A stretch of DNA of 35,725 nucleotides from Bacillus stratosphericus (GCF_020524495.1 NZ_JAIVLB010000030.1:1-35725), one strand, 5' to 3'. Shown: positions 22,844 through 31,824, numbered from the stretch's first letter. Notes: a model not told the origin generated them from the sequence alone. Numbers and translations are program-made.

Positions 22844-24564
22844 GGTTTCACCCCCACCATCTCATGAAGTCCTTTCCCCGGTGCTACCATCGGGAATACT
22901 TTTTCATCTCTTGCTACATTGACATCAATGAATACAGGCTCTCTAGAGGTTAGCGCTTCTTCAAGCTTTTCTTTCGCCTCTTCGTCTGATGAGATTCTGA
23001 TCCCTTTAATGCCGTAAGATTCAGATAGTTTCACGAAGTCTGGCTGCTCTGAAAATTTAGAATGCGAGTAACGTTCTTCGTAGAAAATTTCTTGCCATTG
23101 TCTTACCATTCCAAGACTATGATTATTCAGAACAATCACTTTGACTGGAAGGTTCAGCTCACGGATAACGGCAAGTTCTTGTAAGGTCATTTGGAAGCCT
23201 CCGTCTCCTAATATCGCCACAACGGTTGCCTCTTGATCAGCTAGCTGTGCGCCAATGGCTGCGGGTAAACCAAAACCCATTGTGCCAAGCCCACCAGATG
23301 TCACCCACTTATCTGCATTTTCAAATGGGTAGAACTGAGCAGCCCACATTTGGTGCTGTCCGACATCTGTTGCCACAATAGCTTCACCTTTTGTGAAGTG
23401 ATAAATGTATTCGATCAGCTTTTGAGGCTTAAAGCCTTCTTCTTCGTTTTCGACGTACCAGAGTGGATATTCTTCCTTCCACTGATTTAATTGGCTCTTC
23501 CACTCGTCTGATTCCCCTTGCTTCCCTTCTTGCTTGATCAGCTCTTCAAGCACTAGCTTACTGTCTCCTACAACTGGGATATGGGTGTGAATGTTCTTTC
23601 CGATTTCCGCTGGATCGATGTCAATATGAGCCACCTTCGCATGTTTCGCAAAATGATTGAGATTTCCTGTTACCCTGTCATCAAATCTAGCTCCAATTGA
23701 AATGAGCAGGTCACATTGATGAAGGGCCATGTTCGCCGCATATGTGCCGTGCATGCCAGCCATCCCAAGGAAAAGAGGATGCTTTGCTGGGAATCCGCCA
23801 AGTCCTAACAGCGTATGAGCTACCGGAATTTGCTGCTGCTCAGCATATTTTCTTAATTCTTCCGACGCTTTGCCATGAAGAACACCAGCTCCTGCTAGAA
23901 TGACTGGTTTCTTTGCTCTGCTCACAGCTTCTACTAGTTTGCGAATTTGCAAATAGTTCGGCTCGATTTTTGGGTGATAGCCAGGTAAATCGATTGGCTG
24001 ATCGTATTCAAACGTTCCTTCAATGCCCGCAACATCTTTTGGAATATCAATTAGGACTGGACCAGGCCTGCCTGTTGTTGCGATATGAAACGCCTCTTTA
24101 ATGACACCTGGCAAATCTTCTGGATGTCTGACTTGATAGCTGTGCTTTGTAATCGGCATTGTGATGCCAAGCACATCTGCTTCTTGGAAAGCATCCGATC
24201 CAATAACCGAGGTTGCCACCTGCCCTGTGATTACGACAAGAGGCAGTGAATCAATCATCGCATCTGCAATTCCTGTGACAAGGTTTGTAGCGCCAGGTCC
24301 TGACGTTGCAATGACAACGCCCGGTTTACCAGATACTCTTGCGTACCCTTCTGCTGCATGAATGGCTCCTTGCTCATGCCTTGGCAGGACATGAAATAAA
24401 CCAGAATCGTAAATTTTATCGTAGATCGGTAAAACTGCTCCGCCTGGATATCCGAAAATGACTTCTACTTTTTCTCTTTTGAGTGCTTCAATTAACATGA
24501 GTGCACCGTTCATTGTTTGTGGTGCTTTTGATTTTTCCATCTCCACTTGTACATTTGTCCCCAT
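22840..24564 (-). CDS. ilvB: Acetolactate synthase catalytic subunit
   Basis: A thiamine-diphosphate enzyme that makes acetolactate or acetohydroxybutyrate, the first common step of branched-chain synthesis. The 574-aa protein has the catalytic glutamate region [14 protein letters not shown] (near 40) and [15 protein letters not shown] (near 64), and the ThDP/metal motif [15 protein letters not shown] ending in LNNHSLGM (near 455-490). The ATG follows GAGGAGG. First gene after the T-box leader. Confidence 0.98.
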   Translation of the reverse strand: MGTNVQVEMEKSKAPQTMNGALMLIEALKREKVEVIFGYPGGAVLPIYDKIYDSGLFHVLPRHEQGAIHAAEGYARVSGKPGVVIATSGPGATNLVTGIADAMIDSLPLVVITGQVATSVIGSDAFQEADVLGITMPITKHSYQVRHPEDLPGVIKEAFHIATTGRPGPVLIDIPKDVAGIEGTFEYDQPIDLPGYHPKIEPNYLQIRKLVEAVSRAKKPVILAGAGVLHGKASEELRKYAEQQQIPVAHTLLGLGGFPAKHPLFLGMAGMHGTYAANMALHQCDLLISIGARFDDRVTGNLNHFAKHAKVAHIDIDPAEIGKNIHTHIPVVGDSKLVLEELIKQEGKQGESDEWKSQLNQWKEEYPLWYVENEEEGFKPQKLIEYIYHFTKGEAIVATDVGQHQMWAAQFYPFENADKWVTSGGLGTMGFGLPAAIGAQLADQEATVVAILGDGGFQMTLQELAVIRELNLPVKVIVLNNHSLGMVRQWQEIFYEERYSHSKFSEQPDFVKLSESYGIKGIRISSDEEAKEKLEEALTSREPVFIDVNVARDEKVFPMVAPGKGLHEMVGVKP

Positions 24565-24642
24565 TTAATTTCCTCCTCTTTGTCTTACTTCAGTCAAGTC
24601 CTTTCAACCTTTTCTATTCAAGATCGAGATATGAGACCATAT

Positions 24643-24704
24643 AAAAAAGCCTTCTCACCCCACAATGACACTACTTTTCACTAGGTCAAAGGGGCGAAAA
24701 AGCT
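24643..24704 (-). terminator. T-box terminator hairpin of the ilv-leu leader
   Basis: On the minus strand the arm 24704-24691 (AGCTTTTTCGCCCC) pairs with 24661-24648 (GGGGTGAGAAGGCT), followed by TTTTTTAT. The upstream arm lies just after the T-box sequence, so pairing of the T-box into the antiterminator would exclude this hairpin. Confidence 0.85.
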
Positions 24705-24940
24705 TTGTTTTTCGCGGTACCACCCTTGTTCACGGCAAATCATGCTGCCGTCTCACGGACATCTTTCATCCATTTTGGTAACGAGTGAAACAATGTCACT
24801 CGACCTGCCCTACTATCATTTCAAGCAGACACTCAGAGGTGAGTTCACTTTAGAAAGTAACACCGGTTTCCAGCTAGCACCGGCTCTCTGTAGATACTGA
24901 CTCTAAATCTACTAGTCCTCTTCAACGTTTATCAATATCT
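24643..24940 (-). ncRNA. T-box riboswitch (leucine type) before ilvB
   Basis: The T-box sequence AAGGGTGGTACCGCG is at 24727-24713. Upstream on the minus strand are the Stem I marks: AGTA near 24911, GGTGC near 24883 and a GTGAACTCACC loop whose CTC (24843-24841) is the probable specifier for tRNA-Leu. The terminator hairpin follows at 24704-24648. Uncharged tRNA-Leu would favour the antiterminator and transcription of ilvBHC-leuABCD; this is established for the B. subtilis ilv-leu leader. The element starts immediately after the ilvE stop codon. Confidence 0.93.
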
Positions 24941-24956
24941 ATTTAGCTTGCGTGAA
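24928..24956 (-). promoter_or_regulatory. Possible weak promoter for the T-box leader inside the ilvE 3' end
   Basis: On the minus strand TTCACG, a 17-base spacer and GATAAA. The match is poor at both hexamers. If used, the transcript would start about at the base of Stem I. The much better promoter lies before ilvE at 25956-25984. Confidence 0.3.
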
Positions 24957-25857
24957 TGTTTTCATCTGTAAAGACTACTTTTTCTCCTTCTTCAACCACT
25001 CGCTTGCGGAATTGTTCAAGAAGTTTGTTTGTGTGAAACCCAGGTTTTCCTTCACCGATTGTACGGCCGTCAACCTTTACAACGGCAATGACTTCGGCAG
25101 CGGTTCCTGTCAGGAAGACCTCTTCTGCTGTATACACATCATGTCTTGTGAATGGCTCTTCTTTCACTTCGTAGCCTAAGTCTTCTGCAATCTCCATGAT
25201 GGCATTTCGTGTAATGCCTTCAAGAGCGCCGATATAACCTGGCGGTGTATAAAACTTGCCTTTTTTATAAATAAACACGTTGTCCGCAGAACCTTCTGCC
25301 ACGTACCCTTGATCGTTTAGCATCAGCGCTTCACTCACACCGGCCATATGGGCTTCGATCCGGACAAGAATATTATTCAAATAGTTTAATGATTTCACTT
25401 TTGGACTAAGTACATCAGGACGATTTCGTCTCGTCGGTACTGTCACAATATCAATACCCGTTTCATATAGGTGCTTTGGAAAGATGGCCAGCGGTTCTAC
25501 AATAATCACTATGTTGGCTCTCCCGCAGTTGTTTGGATCTAAACCAAGATCACCTACTCCTCTTGAGACGACAATGCGGATATAGGCATCCTTTAGGTTG
25601 TTCCTTTCAACTGTATGAATCATTTTTTCCGTAAGTTCCTCAAGTGAATATGGAATGTTCAGCATAATGGACCTGGCGGAATCATATAGACGATCTAAAT
25701 GCTCTTTCATTCGGAAGATATTTCCGTTATACACGCGGATTCCTTCGAAAACACCGTCACCATATAAGAAGCCATGATCATAAACTGAAATTTTCGCATC
25801 CTCTTTTTTCACGAGTTCATCGTTTAAAAAGATCCACTGTTCCTTTTGGTCTTCCAT
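24943..25857 (-). CDS. ilvE: Branched-chain amino acid aminotransferase, short class IV type
   Basis: A PLP fold-type IV aminotransferase for the last step of leucine, isoleucine and valine synthesis. The 304-aa length and sequence resemble the B. cereus-type IlvE rather than the longer (about 360 aa) YbgE/YwaA enzymes of B. subtilis. YDHGFLYGDGVFEGIR (26-41) and the PLP lysine Lys155 in SPKVKSLNYLNN are visible, as are EGSADNVF and FLTGTAAEV near the cofactor. The ribosome site GAGAGGG is 12 bases before the ATG; an in-frame CTG at 25863 has ideal 6-base spacing, so the start is slightly uncertain. D-amino acid aminotransferase is a related alternative, less likely here. Confidence 0.92.
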   Translation of the reverse strand: MEDQKEQWIFLNDELVKKEDAKISVYDHGFLYGDGVFEGIRVYNGNIFRMKEHLDRLYDSARSIMLNIPYSLEELTEKMIHTVERNNLKDAYIRIVVSRGVGDLGLDPNNCGRANIVIIVEPLAIFPKHLYETGIDIVTVPTRRNRPDVLSPKVKSLNYLNNILVRIEAHMAGVSEALMLNDQGYVAEGSADNVFIYKKGKFYTPPGYIGALEGITRNAIMEIAEDLGYEVKEEPFTRHDVYTAEEVFLTGTAAEVIAVVKVDGRTIGEGKPGFHTNKLLEQFRKRVVEEGEKVVFTDENIHAS

Positions 25858-25880
25858 TTTCAGTGAGCACCCTCTCTTTC

Positions 25881-25939
25881 AAACAAAAAGTAGTTGACAC
25901 TTTTTTGGAGTGTCTCACGCTTGCTCTGCGTGTTTGTTT
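25881..25939 (-). promoter_or_regulatory. Structured 5' leader of ilvE (possible three-way junction)
   Basis: In the RNA, 25939-25933 (AAACAAA) can pair with 25887-25881 (TTTGTTT). Inside lie two hairpins almost back to back: CACGC/GCGTG (25932-25916) and GACACT/AGTGTC (25914-25896). Stems are short (5-7 bp). It does not match a riboswitch class that I recognise. Confidence 0.4.
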
Positions 25940-25955
25940 AACTTTTGTTGAACCC

Positions 25956-25984
25956 ATCTTACGCCGCTTTCCATACAGTGTCAA
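25956..25984 (-). promoter_or_regulatory. Sigma-A promoter of ilvE
   Basis: On the minus strand a perfect TTGACA (25984-25979), a 17-base spacer and TAAGAT (25961-25956). Transcription would begin near 25949, giving a leader of about 90 bases. Confidence 0.85.
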
Positions 25985-25996
25985 CAGTATTTTTAA

Positions 25997-26011
25997 AATT
26001 ATTAGACAATT
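25997..26011. promoter_or_regulatory. CodY-like box upstream of ilvE
   Basis: On the minus strand AATTGTCTAATAATT matches 12 of 15 positions of the CodY motif AATTTTCWGAAAATT. It lies 12 bases upstream of the -35. CodY, which senses branched-chain amino acids and GTP, represses ilv and leu genes in B. subtilis; binding here is inferred. Confidence 0.5.
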
Positions 26012-26030
26012 TAGACTAATCAAAATAAAA

Positions 26031-26044
26031 TGTATACGCTTACA
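26031..26044. promoter_or_regulatory. Catabolite-responsive element (cre) between ilvE and pgl
   Basis: TGTATACGCTTACA; read on the minus strand, TGTAAGCGTATACA fits the core of the cre pattern TGNAANCGNWWNCA at every fixed position. Its centre is about 88 bases upstream of the predicted ilvE start of transcription, a position where CcpA activates in B. subtilis ilvB. It is about 200 bases upstream of the pgl promoter. Confidence 0.6.
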
Positions 26045-26239
26045 CCTTTGCTAGACAAGGAATGAAAAAACTTAAAATTTTTTGTATTTTTTCTTCAATT
26101 TATTTACTTTACATGAACGGTTTTCATTTGAACAAACTTTTGTGATACTTTATCAAATTCTTTTTGATGAACGTTGTCAGATTTCACCGCTTTTGTCCTT
26201 CGGTATGCCTTTCTAAAACGTTTTCCTATGAATTTATGA
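26045..26239. other. Intergenic stretch between ilvE control sites and the pgl promoter
   Basis: AT-rich sequence with long A and T tracts (26067-26110). No ORF with a ribosome site and no terminator seen; ilvE and pgl are divergent. Confidence 0.4.
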
Positions 26240-26268
26240 TAGAATGAGAGCATCTTATAAAAGGAGGG
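26240..26268 (+). promoter_or_regulatory. Extended -10 promoter and ribosome site of pgl
   Basis: TGATAGAAT gives an extended -10 (TAGAAT at 26240-26245); the -35 is not clear. AAGGAGGG at 26261-26268 is a strong ribosome site six bases before the ATG. Confidence 0.5.
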
Positions 26269-26274
26269 CAATAC

Positions 26275-27318
26275 ATGGCTAACATCAGAGGTTATATCGG
26301 AACGTATACAAAGGGAGACAGTAAAGGAATCTATTCTTTTACATTAGATACGGACAAGCAGCAGATTGAACAAGTAGAAGTAGCTGCTGAACTTGAAAAC
26401 CCAACATATTTAACAGTCTCAGACTCTCAAAAGTTTGTGTATGCTGTCGTGAAAAAAGGATTGCAGGGCGGTCTTGCTGCTTATCAAATTAATGCTGAAA
26501 CCGGCGCCCTGAGTTTCATCAACCAAGAGCTTGCCGATGGGGCTTCTCCTTGTCACGTCAGCGTGGACAGTCAAACGAAAATAGCTTTTACAGCGAACTA
26601 TCATAAAGGAACAGCTGAGATGTATGAAATCGACGCTGAAAACGGCTCAGTCATCCGCACGCTGTCACAGGCGCAGCATGAGGGTACTGGACCTAACAAA
26701 GACCGTCAGGAAAAACCGCACACTCACTTTATGGGTCTGACACCAGATGAAAAATTTGCAGTGGCTGTTGACCTTGGAACGGATGGCATTTATACGTATA
26801 CGAGAGAAAGTGGCGAGCTAAAGCTTATTCATACATTTGAAACGAAACCAAGCAGCGGGCCTCGTCATATCACATTCCACCCAACGAAACCAGTGGCGTA
26901 TGTGATGACAGAGATAAGTTCAGAGGTCATTGTGCTTCGTTATTTTGAAGATGGTCATTTCGAAGAAGTCCAAACCATCGCGACTATACCAAGTGATTTT
27001 ACTGAGAACAATCAAGGGAGCGCAATTCATGTCTCTTCAGACGGAAAATTTGTTTATGCAGGAAATCGCGGACATGACAGCATCGCGATTTTTAAAACAG
27101 ACGATGACGGCCAATTGAGTCTTGTCGACATTGCATCATCTGAAGGAAATTGGCCTAGAGACTTTGTGCTTGATCCAACAGAAGAATTCCTAATCGGATC
27201 AAATCAAGAATCTAGCAACCTTGTATTATACAAACGCGACAAGGAAACAGGAAGACTCACTGTCTTACAATCAGACATCACCGTTCCTCATCCAGTTTGC
27301 GTGAAATTTTTAGGATAA
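26275..27318 (+). CDS. pgl: 6-phosphogluconolactonase, beta-propeller (YkgB/Pgl) type
   Basis: Hydrolyses 6-phosphogluconolactone in the oxidative pentose phosphate pathway. The 347-aa protein is a seven-bladed propeller of the lactonase family: YIGTYTKGDSKGIYSF at the start, then blade repeats, with conserved GTGPNKDRQEKPHTHF near residues 139-154, SGPRHITFHP near 197 and GNRGHDSIA near 263. Length agrees with the B. subtilis enzyme (about 349 aa). It is a single gene with its own terminator, divergent from ilvE and convergent with dlt. Confidence 0.92.
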   Translation: MANIRGYIGTYTKGDSKGIYSFTLDTDKQQIEQVEVAAELENPTYLTVSDSQKFVYAVVKKGLQGGLAAYQINAETGALSFINQELADGASPCHVSVDSQTKIAFTANYHKGTAEMYEIDAENGSVIRTLSQAQHEGTGPNKDRQEKPHTHFMGLTPDEKFAVAVDLGTDGIYTYTRESGELKLIHTFETKPSSGPRHITFHPTKPVAYVMTEISSEVIVLRYFEDGHFEEVQTIATIPSDFTENNQGSAIHVSSDGKFVYAGNRGHDSIAIFKTDDDGQLSLVDIASSEGNWPRDFVLDPTEEFLIGSNQESSNLVLYKRDKETGRLTVLQSDITVPHPVCVKFLG

Positions 27319-27322
27319 TCAC

Positions 27323-27350
27323 AAAAGCCTCCGTTTTTGGAGGCTTTTCT
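27323..27350 (+). terminator. Terminator of pgl
   Basis: AAAAGCCTCC pairs with GGAGGCTTTT around a 6-base loop, followed by CTTT. A 10-bp perfect stem starting 5 bases after the stop; the A run on the other side lets it serve the minus strand too. Confidence 0.9.
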
Positions 27351-27479
27351 TTATGCAGACGGCATACCGCCATACTCAAGCTTTGGATCAATCAAAGACG
27401 TATCAGTTTTTTCACCGAACCATTTTGACAATCTGTCTTTTGCTTTTCCTTTTACATCATCATCAGTTATACAAGACAT
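27351..27479 (-). CDS. Possible small protein of 42 aa downstream of dltD
   Basis: An ATG at 27479 opens a frame of 42 codons ending in TAA at 27351. The product is hydrophilic and protein-like: it begins MSCITDDDVKGKAKDRL, continues with SKWFGEKTDTSLIDPK and ends LEYGGMPSA. A TGA immediately precedes the ATG in frame, so the start cannot lie further up. The ribosome site is poor (GAATGAGTGA), and the dltD terminator lies just upstream, so expression would need read-through or a promoter of its own. It stops exactly against the pgl terminator. No family recognised. It is not the remains of dltE as far as I can tell. Confidence 0.4.
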   Translation of the reverse strand: MSCITDDDVKGKAKDRLSKWFGEKTDTSLIDPKLEYGGMPSA

Positions 27480-27491
27480 TCACTCATTCGA

Positions 27492-27530
27492 CAAACAAAA
27501 AGCAGCAGAAAGCCGCTGCATTCTACTGCT
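27492..27530 (-). terminator. Terminator overlapping the dltD stop codon
   Basis: On the minus strand arm 27530-27518 pairs with 27513-27501 (11 of 13 positions), followed by TTTTTGTTT. The dltD stop (27523-27525) lies within the stem. Confidence 0.65.
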
Positions 27531-28689
27531 CTTTGTAAAACTTCTCGATCGCCTTATTGATGTACACCCATCCCTTATAAGACACGTGAATCGTATCTTT
27601 AAAGAAATATGGATCATACTCATGTGAAGTCAAATCTGCGACTTCGTACCCATTATCTCGAATTTGGCGATTGATTTTTCCATAATACCCTATACGACCC
27701 TCTTTCTGGAAACCAGTGTAGTCATACCATTTTCCGTTCACTGGAATCGTCACAAACAAAGGCTTTGCTCCTGCTTGTTTTAAAATATCCAGCATGAGCT
27801 GAAAATCTTTGTATTCTGGTGATTCTGCATAAGAGTGATCTTGGCGGGAATCCTTCATCTTTTTCAAGATCGGCTTCAGCTTGCGGTCAAACAGCCTCTG
27901 ATCGATATAAAACGGGTTGTCCCCTGCTTTTTTCGCACCTAATTCACTCGCTTCCTTTTCAAGCTCAGTCCATGTTTTCCCTTTGACTGAAGGAGACGGA
28001 CGAAGCTTGCGCTCGTGCCCCGATCCAATCGTATAGTACATGTCTTTCTTTTGAAGCATGCCATAATACATTTTCGCAACAGGAGAAAGTGCGCCAAATG
28101 CGAATTTGTTCCCAGAAAGCTCTGCTTTAAAAAGCTCTGTGATCACCATGTCGTTCTTCACTGCTTTAAACGTCATGATTCTTTTCATCAACTCTTTTTT
28201 TACAGCTGGATCAATTTCTTTATTATAGGCTAGATCAAGCGCTTGAAGCGCTGAATAGTTAGGTGCAAAGTGATTCTCATCAGATCCCCATTTCACAAAC
28301 CACTGGGGAGACAAGATAAACACAAGCTTTTTCCCCTTTAATTTATCCATATGCGCTGCGAAGTTCATCGCATGAATTAATGATTGCGATCCACCTTTTC
28401 CAACAAGATAAGGTGTAAAACCTTGAGGATTCTCATGAAAGAAATTCGAAGGGTGATATGGATCAAAACGTGATAGCTCAGAAGATCCATAGATGGGCAA
28501 ATAAGTCGGATCTTTCAGCATTTCATCTTGTAAATAAAGCCCTTGGAACATCTCTGGATCTAATTCTGTAGCTGACTTTTGTAATTTGTCTTTTGGGATC
28601 AGATGCGTGAGCCATGCATTTGGTACAAGAAGAAAACCAATGAAGAGAACAGCCGCTAAAATAAGCGGCCCAAAAAAACGCTTTTTCAT
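27523..28689 (-). CDS. dltD: DltD, D-alanyl-lipoteichoic acid biosynthesis protein
   Basis: Acts on the outer face of the membrane in the transfer of D-alanine to lipoteichoic acid. The 388-aa protein has one N-terminal membrane anchor (about residues 7-28) and an SGNH-hydrolase-like extracellular domain: the serine motif PIYGSSELSRFDP near 65-75, and the DTIHVSYKGW aspartate-histidine motif near 365-374. Its ATG overlaps the dltC stop by one base (TAATG), so translation is coupled. Last gene of the recognisable dlt set. Confidence 0.96.
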   Translation of the reverse strand: MKKRFFGPLILAAVLFIGFLLVPNAWLTHLIPKDKLQKSATELDPEMFQGLYLQDEMLKDPTYLPIYGSSELSRFDPYHPSNFFHENPQGFTPYLVGKGGSQSLIHAMNFAAHMDKLKGKKLVFILSPQWFVKWGSDENHFAPNYSALQALDLAYNKEIDPAVKKELMKRIMTFKAVKNDMVITELFKAELSGNKFAFGALSPVAKMYYGMLQKKDMYYTIGSGHERKLRPSPSVKGKTWTELEKEASELGAKKAGDNPFYIDQRLFDRKLKPILKKMKDSRQDHSYAESPEYKDFQLMLDILKQAGAKPLFVTIPVNGKWYDYTGFQKEGRIGYYGKINRQIRDNGYEVADLTSHEYDPYFFKDTIHVSYKGWVYINKAIEKFYKEQ

Positions 28690-28925
28690 TACTTCATCTC
28701 TGCCAGCTTCTCAGCAATGTGATTCGGCGTATCCCACACATCACGATCGAATTCTGTAATCGGAACAGTAATTCCTAGCTGTCTTTCAATCGCCATGAGC
28801 AATTCTACTGTACCAAATGAATCAAGAAGGCCTTCTTCAAAAATCGCAATCTCTGGATTTTCTTTCACAACGTCTTCCTGACAAACCTCTGCAATAATAC
28901 TATATACTTCATTTTCAAATTCCAT
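28689..28925 (-). CDS. dltC: D-alanyl carrier protein DltC
   Basis: A 78-aa acyl-carrier-like protein. DltA loads D-alanine on its phosphopantetheine arm, which is attached to Ser36 in the LLDSFGTVEL motif. Four helices, acidic, as usual. Lies 21 bases after dltB and overlaps dltD by one base. Confidence 0.97.
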   Translation of the reverse strand: MEFENEVYSIIAEVCQEDVVKENPEIAIFEEGLLDSFGTVELLMAIERQLGITVPITEFDRDVWDTPNHIAEKLAEMK

Positions 28926-28946
28926 AATTTTCTACTCCCTTAATGA

Positions 28947-30131
28947 TTAATGGTGAAATGGTTTTCCTGAAAAGATATAAAAGCCGAAACAAATCACATG
29001 GAATGTAATAATGATCGACACAACGGTTGTGACCTTATTATCAGGCCACCGCTTGTGTTTTTTATTCCATTTCTCAAATAAATTGTAACTGGACATGACA
29101 ATTGCATGGTATAGTCCATAAATAATATATTGAAGTGCGAGTCCATGCCAAGCACCCATCAATAGAAAGAGGACAAAGTACCCAATATTTGATACAGCCA
29201 TACGGTTTTGGATCCACTTCTTTTTTGTCATAAAGAACACAAATCTCATAAACACGTAGTCTCTGAACCAGAAGGACAAGGACATATGCCAGCGATTCCA
29301 GAAGTCTTTAATGTTCCGGCTAATAAACGGTTTATTAAAGTTTTCTGGCGATTTAATGCCCATAATATAACTCACACCCACAGCAAACGCTGTATATCCA
29401 GCAAAGTCAAAGAACAAATACATGCTGTAGGCATACATATACGTTAACTGCTGAACAAAGTGACTGCTGCTAATATGATGAATATTCATCAAGATATACG
29501 TGTGAATCAAATATCCAATTATGAACTTATATAGGAAGCCAATAAAGATTTTATGAATCCCTGCATATAGGAGGTCACTGTACACTTCCTTTTCAGGCGG
29601 TGTATCCATATCCTTTTCAAACCGGCGGTATCGATCGATTGGACCCGATGAAATCGTCGGGAAAAAGACGATGAAATAGACCAAACGGTGGATCGGGATT
29701 TTCTTTTTAATCAAGCCGTCTCTCGTCTCAATAATTAACTGAACACCTTTAAATGTTAAATAGGAGATTCCTAAAAAGCTTAGCCAGTTGATTGGCGGCG
29801 GGTGATGCGGCTGATGAGTTAAAAAGAACGGTAAGATTTTTGACAGCACAAGCGGCAAAATGGATGCCACAACCGCCATATAAAAAACAGTTGCTTGATT
29901 CGCCTTTAGTCGGTACGCAAGGTACAGGCAGATCATTAGCACTTGCCACACTGTGAACAAGAAGAGCAGCAGGGCGCCATGTGCATCTTTTGAGAAAATA
30001 AGCGCCAGCGCCACAACCGTTGCAAACATGTTGTATCCCTGCATTCTTTTGCCGTGAAGACCGAGAATCATCGTCGGCAAAAGGAGAATACCAATAAGAA
30101 TGAAGAAAAAGAATGAACTAAACGGAATCAT
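28947..30131 (-). CDS. dltB: DltB, membrane-bound O-acyltransferase
   Basis: An MBOAT protein that moves D-alanine from DltC across the membrane. The 394-aa sequence is strongly hydrophobic with about eleven membrane segments. The family motifs are present: [19 protein letters not shown] near 271-289 and the catalytic histidine in [13 protein letters not shown] near 330. Overlaps the dltA stop by four bases (ATGA). Confidence 0.96.
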   Translation of the reverse strand: MIPFSSFFFFILIGILLLPTMILGLHGKRMQGYNMFATVVALALIFSKDAHGALLLFLFTVWQVLMICLYLAYRLKANQATVFYMAVVASILPLVLSKILPFFLTHQPHHPPPINWLSFLGISYLTFKGVQLIIETRDGLIKKKIPIHRLVYFIVFFPTISSGPIDRYRRFEKDMDTPPEKEVYSDLLYAGIHKIFIGFLYKFIIGYLIHTYILMNIHHISSSHFVQQLTYMYAYSMYLFFDFAGYTAFAVGVSYIMGIKSPENFNKPFISRNIKDFWNRWHMSLSFWFRDYVFMRFVFFMTKKKWIQNRMAVSNIGYFVLFLLMGAWHGLALQYIIYGLYHAIVMSSYNLFEKWNKKHKRWPDNKVTTVVSIIITFHVICFGFYIFSGKPFHH

Positions 30132-31633
30132 AGAAGAACCTCTTTCGCGATTCTCTTACGGTCAACCTTCCCGTTTGACGTCATGTACAGCTGCTCAAGA
30201 TAAACAAATTTTCTTGGAATCATGTATGCAGGCAGTGAATCCGCCATTTCTTTCTTAATCGCACTTGTCAGCTGATATTCTTTTTCAAATGAATGCTCTG
30301 ATGGGACAATCGCTGCAATTAAGAACTCCACATGGCCGTTTGGCTGAAACGGAACAATCACACAAGCATTGACATACGTCGTCTCGCTCACATGGTATTC
30401 GATTTCTTCAAGCTCCATCCGGTATCCATGCAGCTTAATTTGATAATCAAGACGGCCGTGGCATGTAAGTAAACCATCCTGTTTCACACCTGCGTCACCT
30501 GTGCGGTACGCAGGGCGGCCTTCGTATTCAAAGAACACTTTATTCGTTAAGGCTTGTTCACCTAAGTACCCTTTGCTGACGCTTGGCCCCACGATGACAA
30601 TTTCCCCTTTTTCTCCATCTAGAAGAGTCTTACCTTCTTCATCTAAAATGACGATATCTGTATCAGGTTTGGCATAGCCCACTGGTAAAGAATCGTGCTG
30701 ATCAACAATCTCCTTCGTTACTTCAATTGATGTGATCGCAACGGTTGCTTCAGTTGGACCGTACGTATTAAAGACCTGTGCCTTTGGAAAACGCTCAAGG
30801 AGTGCACTTGCAACAGATACAGGAAGCGCCTCACCGCAGAAAAGGAAAACCTTCAGTTCCGGTAAAAGCTCACCTGTAAAGGAAGGGTCCATTAAGCACA
30901 TTTGCACAAAGGAAGGTGTCGATGTCCACACCTCAACGTCAGATTGACCAAGTGCTACAAACATATCCTTCGGCTTATTGACGAGATCCTTCACTAAACA
31001 GTAAAGCGTCCCACCTGATTGAAGCGCTGGATAGAGATCCATTACCGATAAGTCAAAAGAAAATGGTGCTTGATTTAAGAAGGTGCGTCCCTCGCCAATT
31101 GGGAAGTCGCTGCATATCCACTCTGTAAAGCTTTCTAAATTGTCGGCTGTTACCTGAACTCCCTTAGGCTTTCCAGTACTACCTGACGTATAAATGATAT
31201 AAAAGACGTCATCACCTTGAACCCAATGGGAAGATGGCGGCGCTTCTTTTTCAAGTGCTAAAAGCGCTGCCGCACTCTTCACCTGAATGTGTTTTTCCAC
31301 ATCAGGTACGGCCTGTTCATGCGCACAAATCAATAGACTGGCTTTTGAACTTTCAATAATCGAGACGATACGCTCGACAGGTATTGAGATGTCAACCGGA
31401 ATATAAGGTCTGCCTGATTTCACACTTCCTAAGAAAGAAATCAGCATCTCTGGCTCCATATGACCGTATACAATGACAGGTGCACTGTCCGCTACGACTG
31501 CATCAATCGCACCAGCCATTTGGTCTGATAGACGCCAAAGCTCATCATATGTGATCGAAGCATGTTGAGAAACAAATGCTGGCTGTGTCGGTTTCGTTTG
31601 CTGGTATTCATGAATCGCGTGTAATAGTTTCAT
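30128..31633 (-). CDS. dltA: D-alanine--D-alanyl carrier protein ligase DltA
   Basis: Activates D-alanine with ATP and loads it on DltC; a cytosolic ANL-superfamily adenylation enzyme of 501 aa. Motifs: the P-loop [12 protein letters not shown] near 150, [12 protein letters not shown] near 292, YRTGDAG near 382, and the C-terminal catalytic lysine in [10 protein letters not shown] near 492. Lies 14 bases after dltX. Confidence 0.97.
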   Translation of the reverse strand: MKLLHAIHEYQQTKPTQPAFVSQHASITYDELWRLSDQMAGAIDAVVADSAPVIVYGHMEPEMLISFLGSVKSGRPYIPVDISIPVERIVSIIESSKASLLICAHEQAVPDVEKHIQVKSAAALLALEKEAPPSSHWVQGDDVFYIIYTSGSTGKPKGVQVTADNLESFTEWICSDFPIGEGRTFLNQAPFSFDLSVMDLYPALQSGGTLYCLVKDLVNKPKDMFVALGQSDVEVWTSTPSFVQMCLMDPSFTGELLPELKVFLFCGEALPVSVASALLERFPKAQVFNTYGPTEATVAITSIEVTKEIVDQHDSLPVGYAKPDTDIVILDEEGKTLLDGEKGEIVIVGPSVSKGYLGEQALTNKVFFEYEGRPAYRTGDAGVKQDGLLTCHGRLDYQIKLHGYRMELEEIEYHVSETTYVNACVIVPFQPNGHVEFLIAAIVPSEHSFEKEYQLTSAIKKEMADSLPAYMIPRKFVYLEQLYMTSNGKVDRKRIAKEVLL

Positions 31634-31647
31634 AGTTTAATCTCCAA

Positions 31648-31791
31648 TTAAAAATCGTTGTAAATGAATGATCCCGTATTTGCAGTATGGAATCCGTAAA
31701 CAAAAAACATTAATAGCAAAATAAGTAAGTAAAAACTTGTATATCCTATCCATTTTATAGACTTATTTTCTGATAGCTTTTTGAATATCAT
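31648..31791 (-). CDS. dltX: DltX, small membrane peptide of the dlt operon
   Basis: A 47-aa protein starting MIFKKLSENKSIKWIGYT, with one membrane segment (about residues 17-33) and a C-terminal tail ending FIYNDF, the conserved end of DltX. DltX takes part in D-alanylation, and its C-terminal motif is thought to accept D-alanine. The ATG at 31791 is preceded by AAGAGG eight bases upstream; the frame stays open to 31851, but that region is the promoter. First gene of the operon. Confidence 0.93.
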   Translation of the reverse strand: MIFKKLSENKSIKWIGYTSFYLLILLLMFFVYGFHTANTGSFIYNDF

Positions 31792-31824
31792 ATTGATAAC
31801 CTCTTTTCTTTTGGCACTAATAAA

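Noticed and set aside
25817-25870. Short GTG ORF of 17 codons overlapping the ilvE start, possibly a leader peptide
   Set aside because: The ribosome site overlaps the GTG with no spacing, and the codons hold no run of branched-chain residues as an attenuator would.
27337-27627. Plus-strand ORF of 96 codons after pgl
   Set aside because: It begins inside the pgl terminator and is antisense to dltD and its terminator; the composition is not protein-like.
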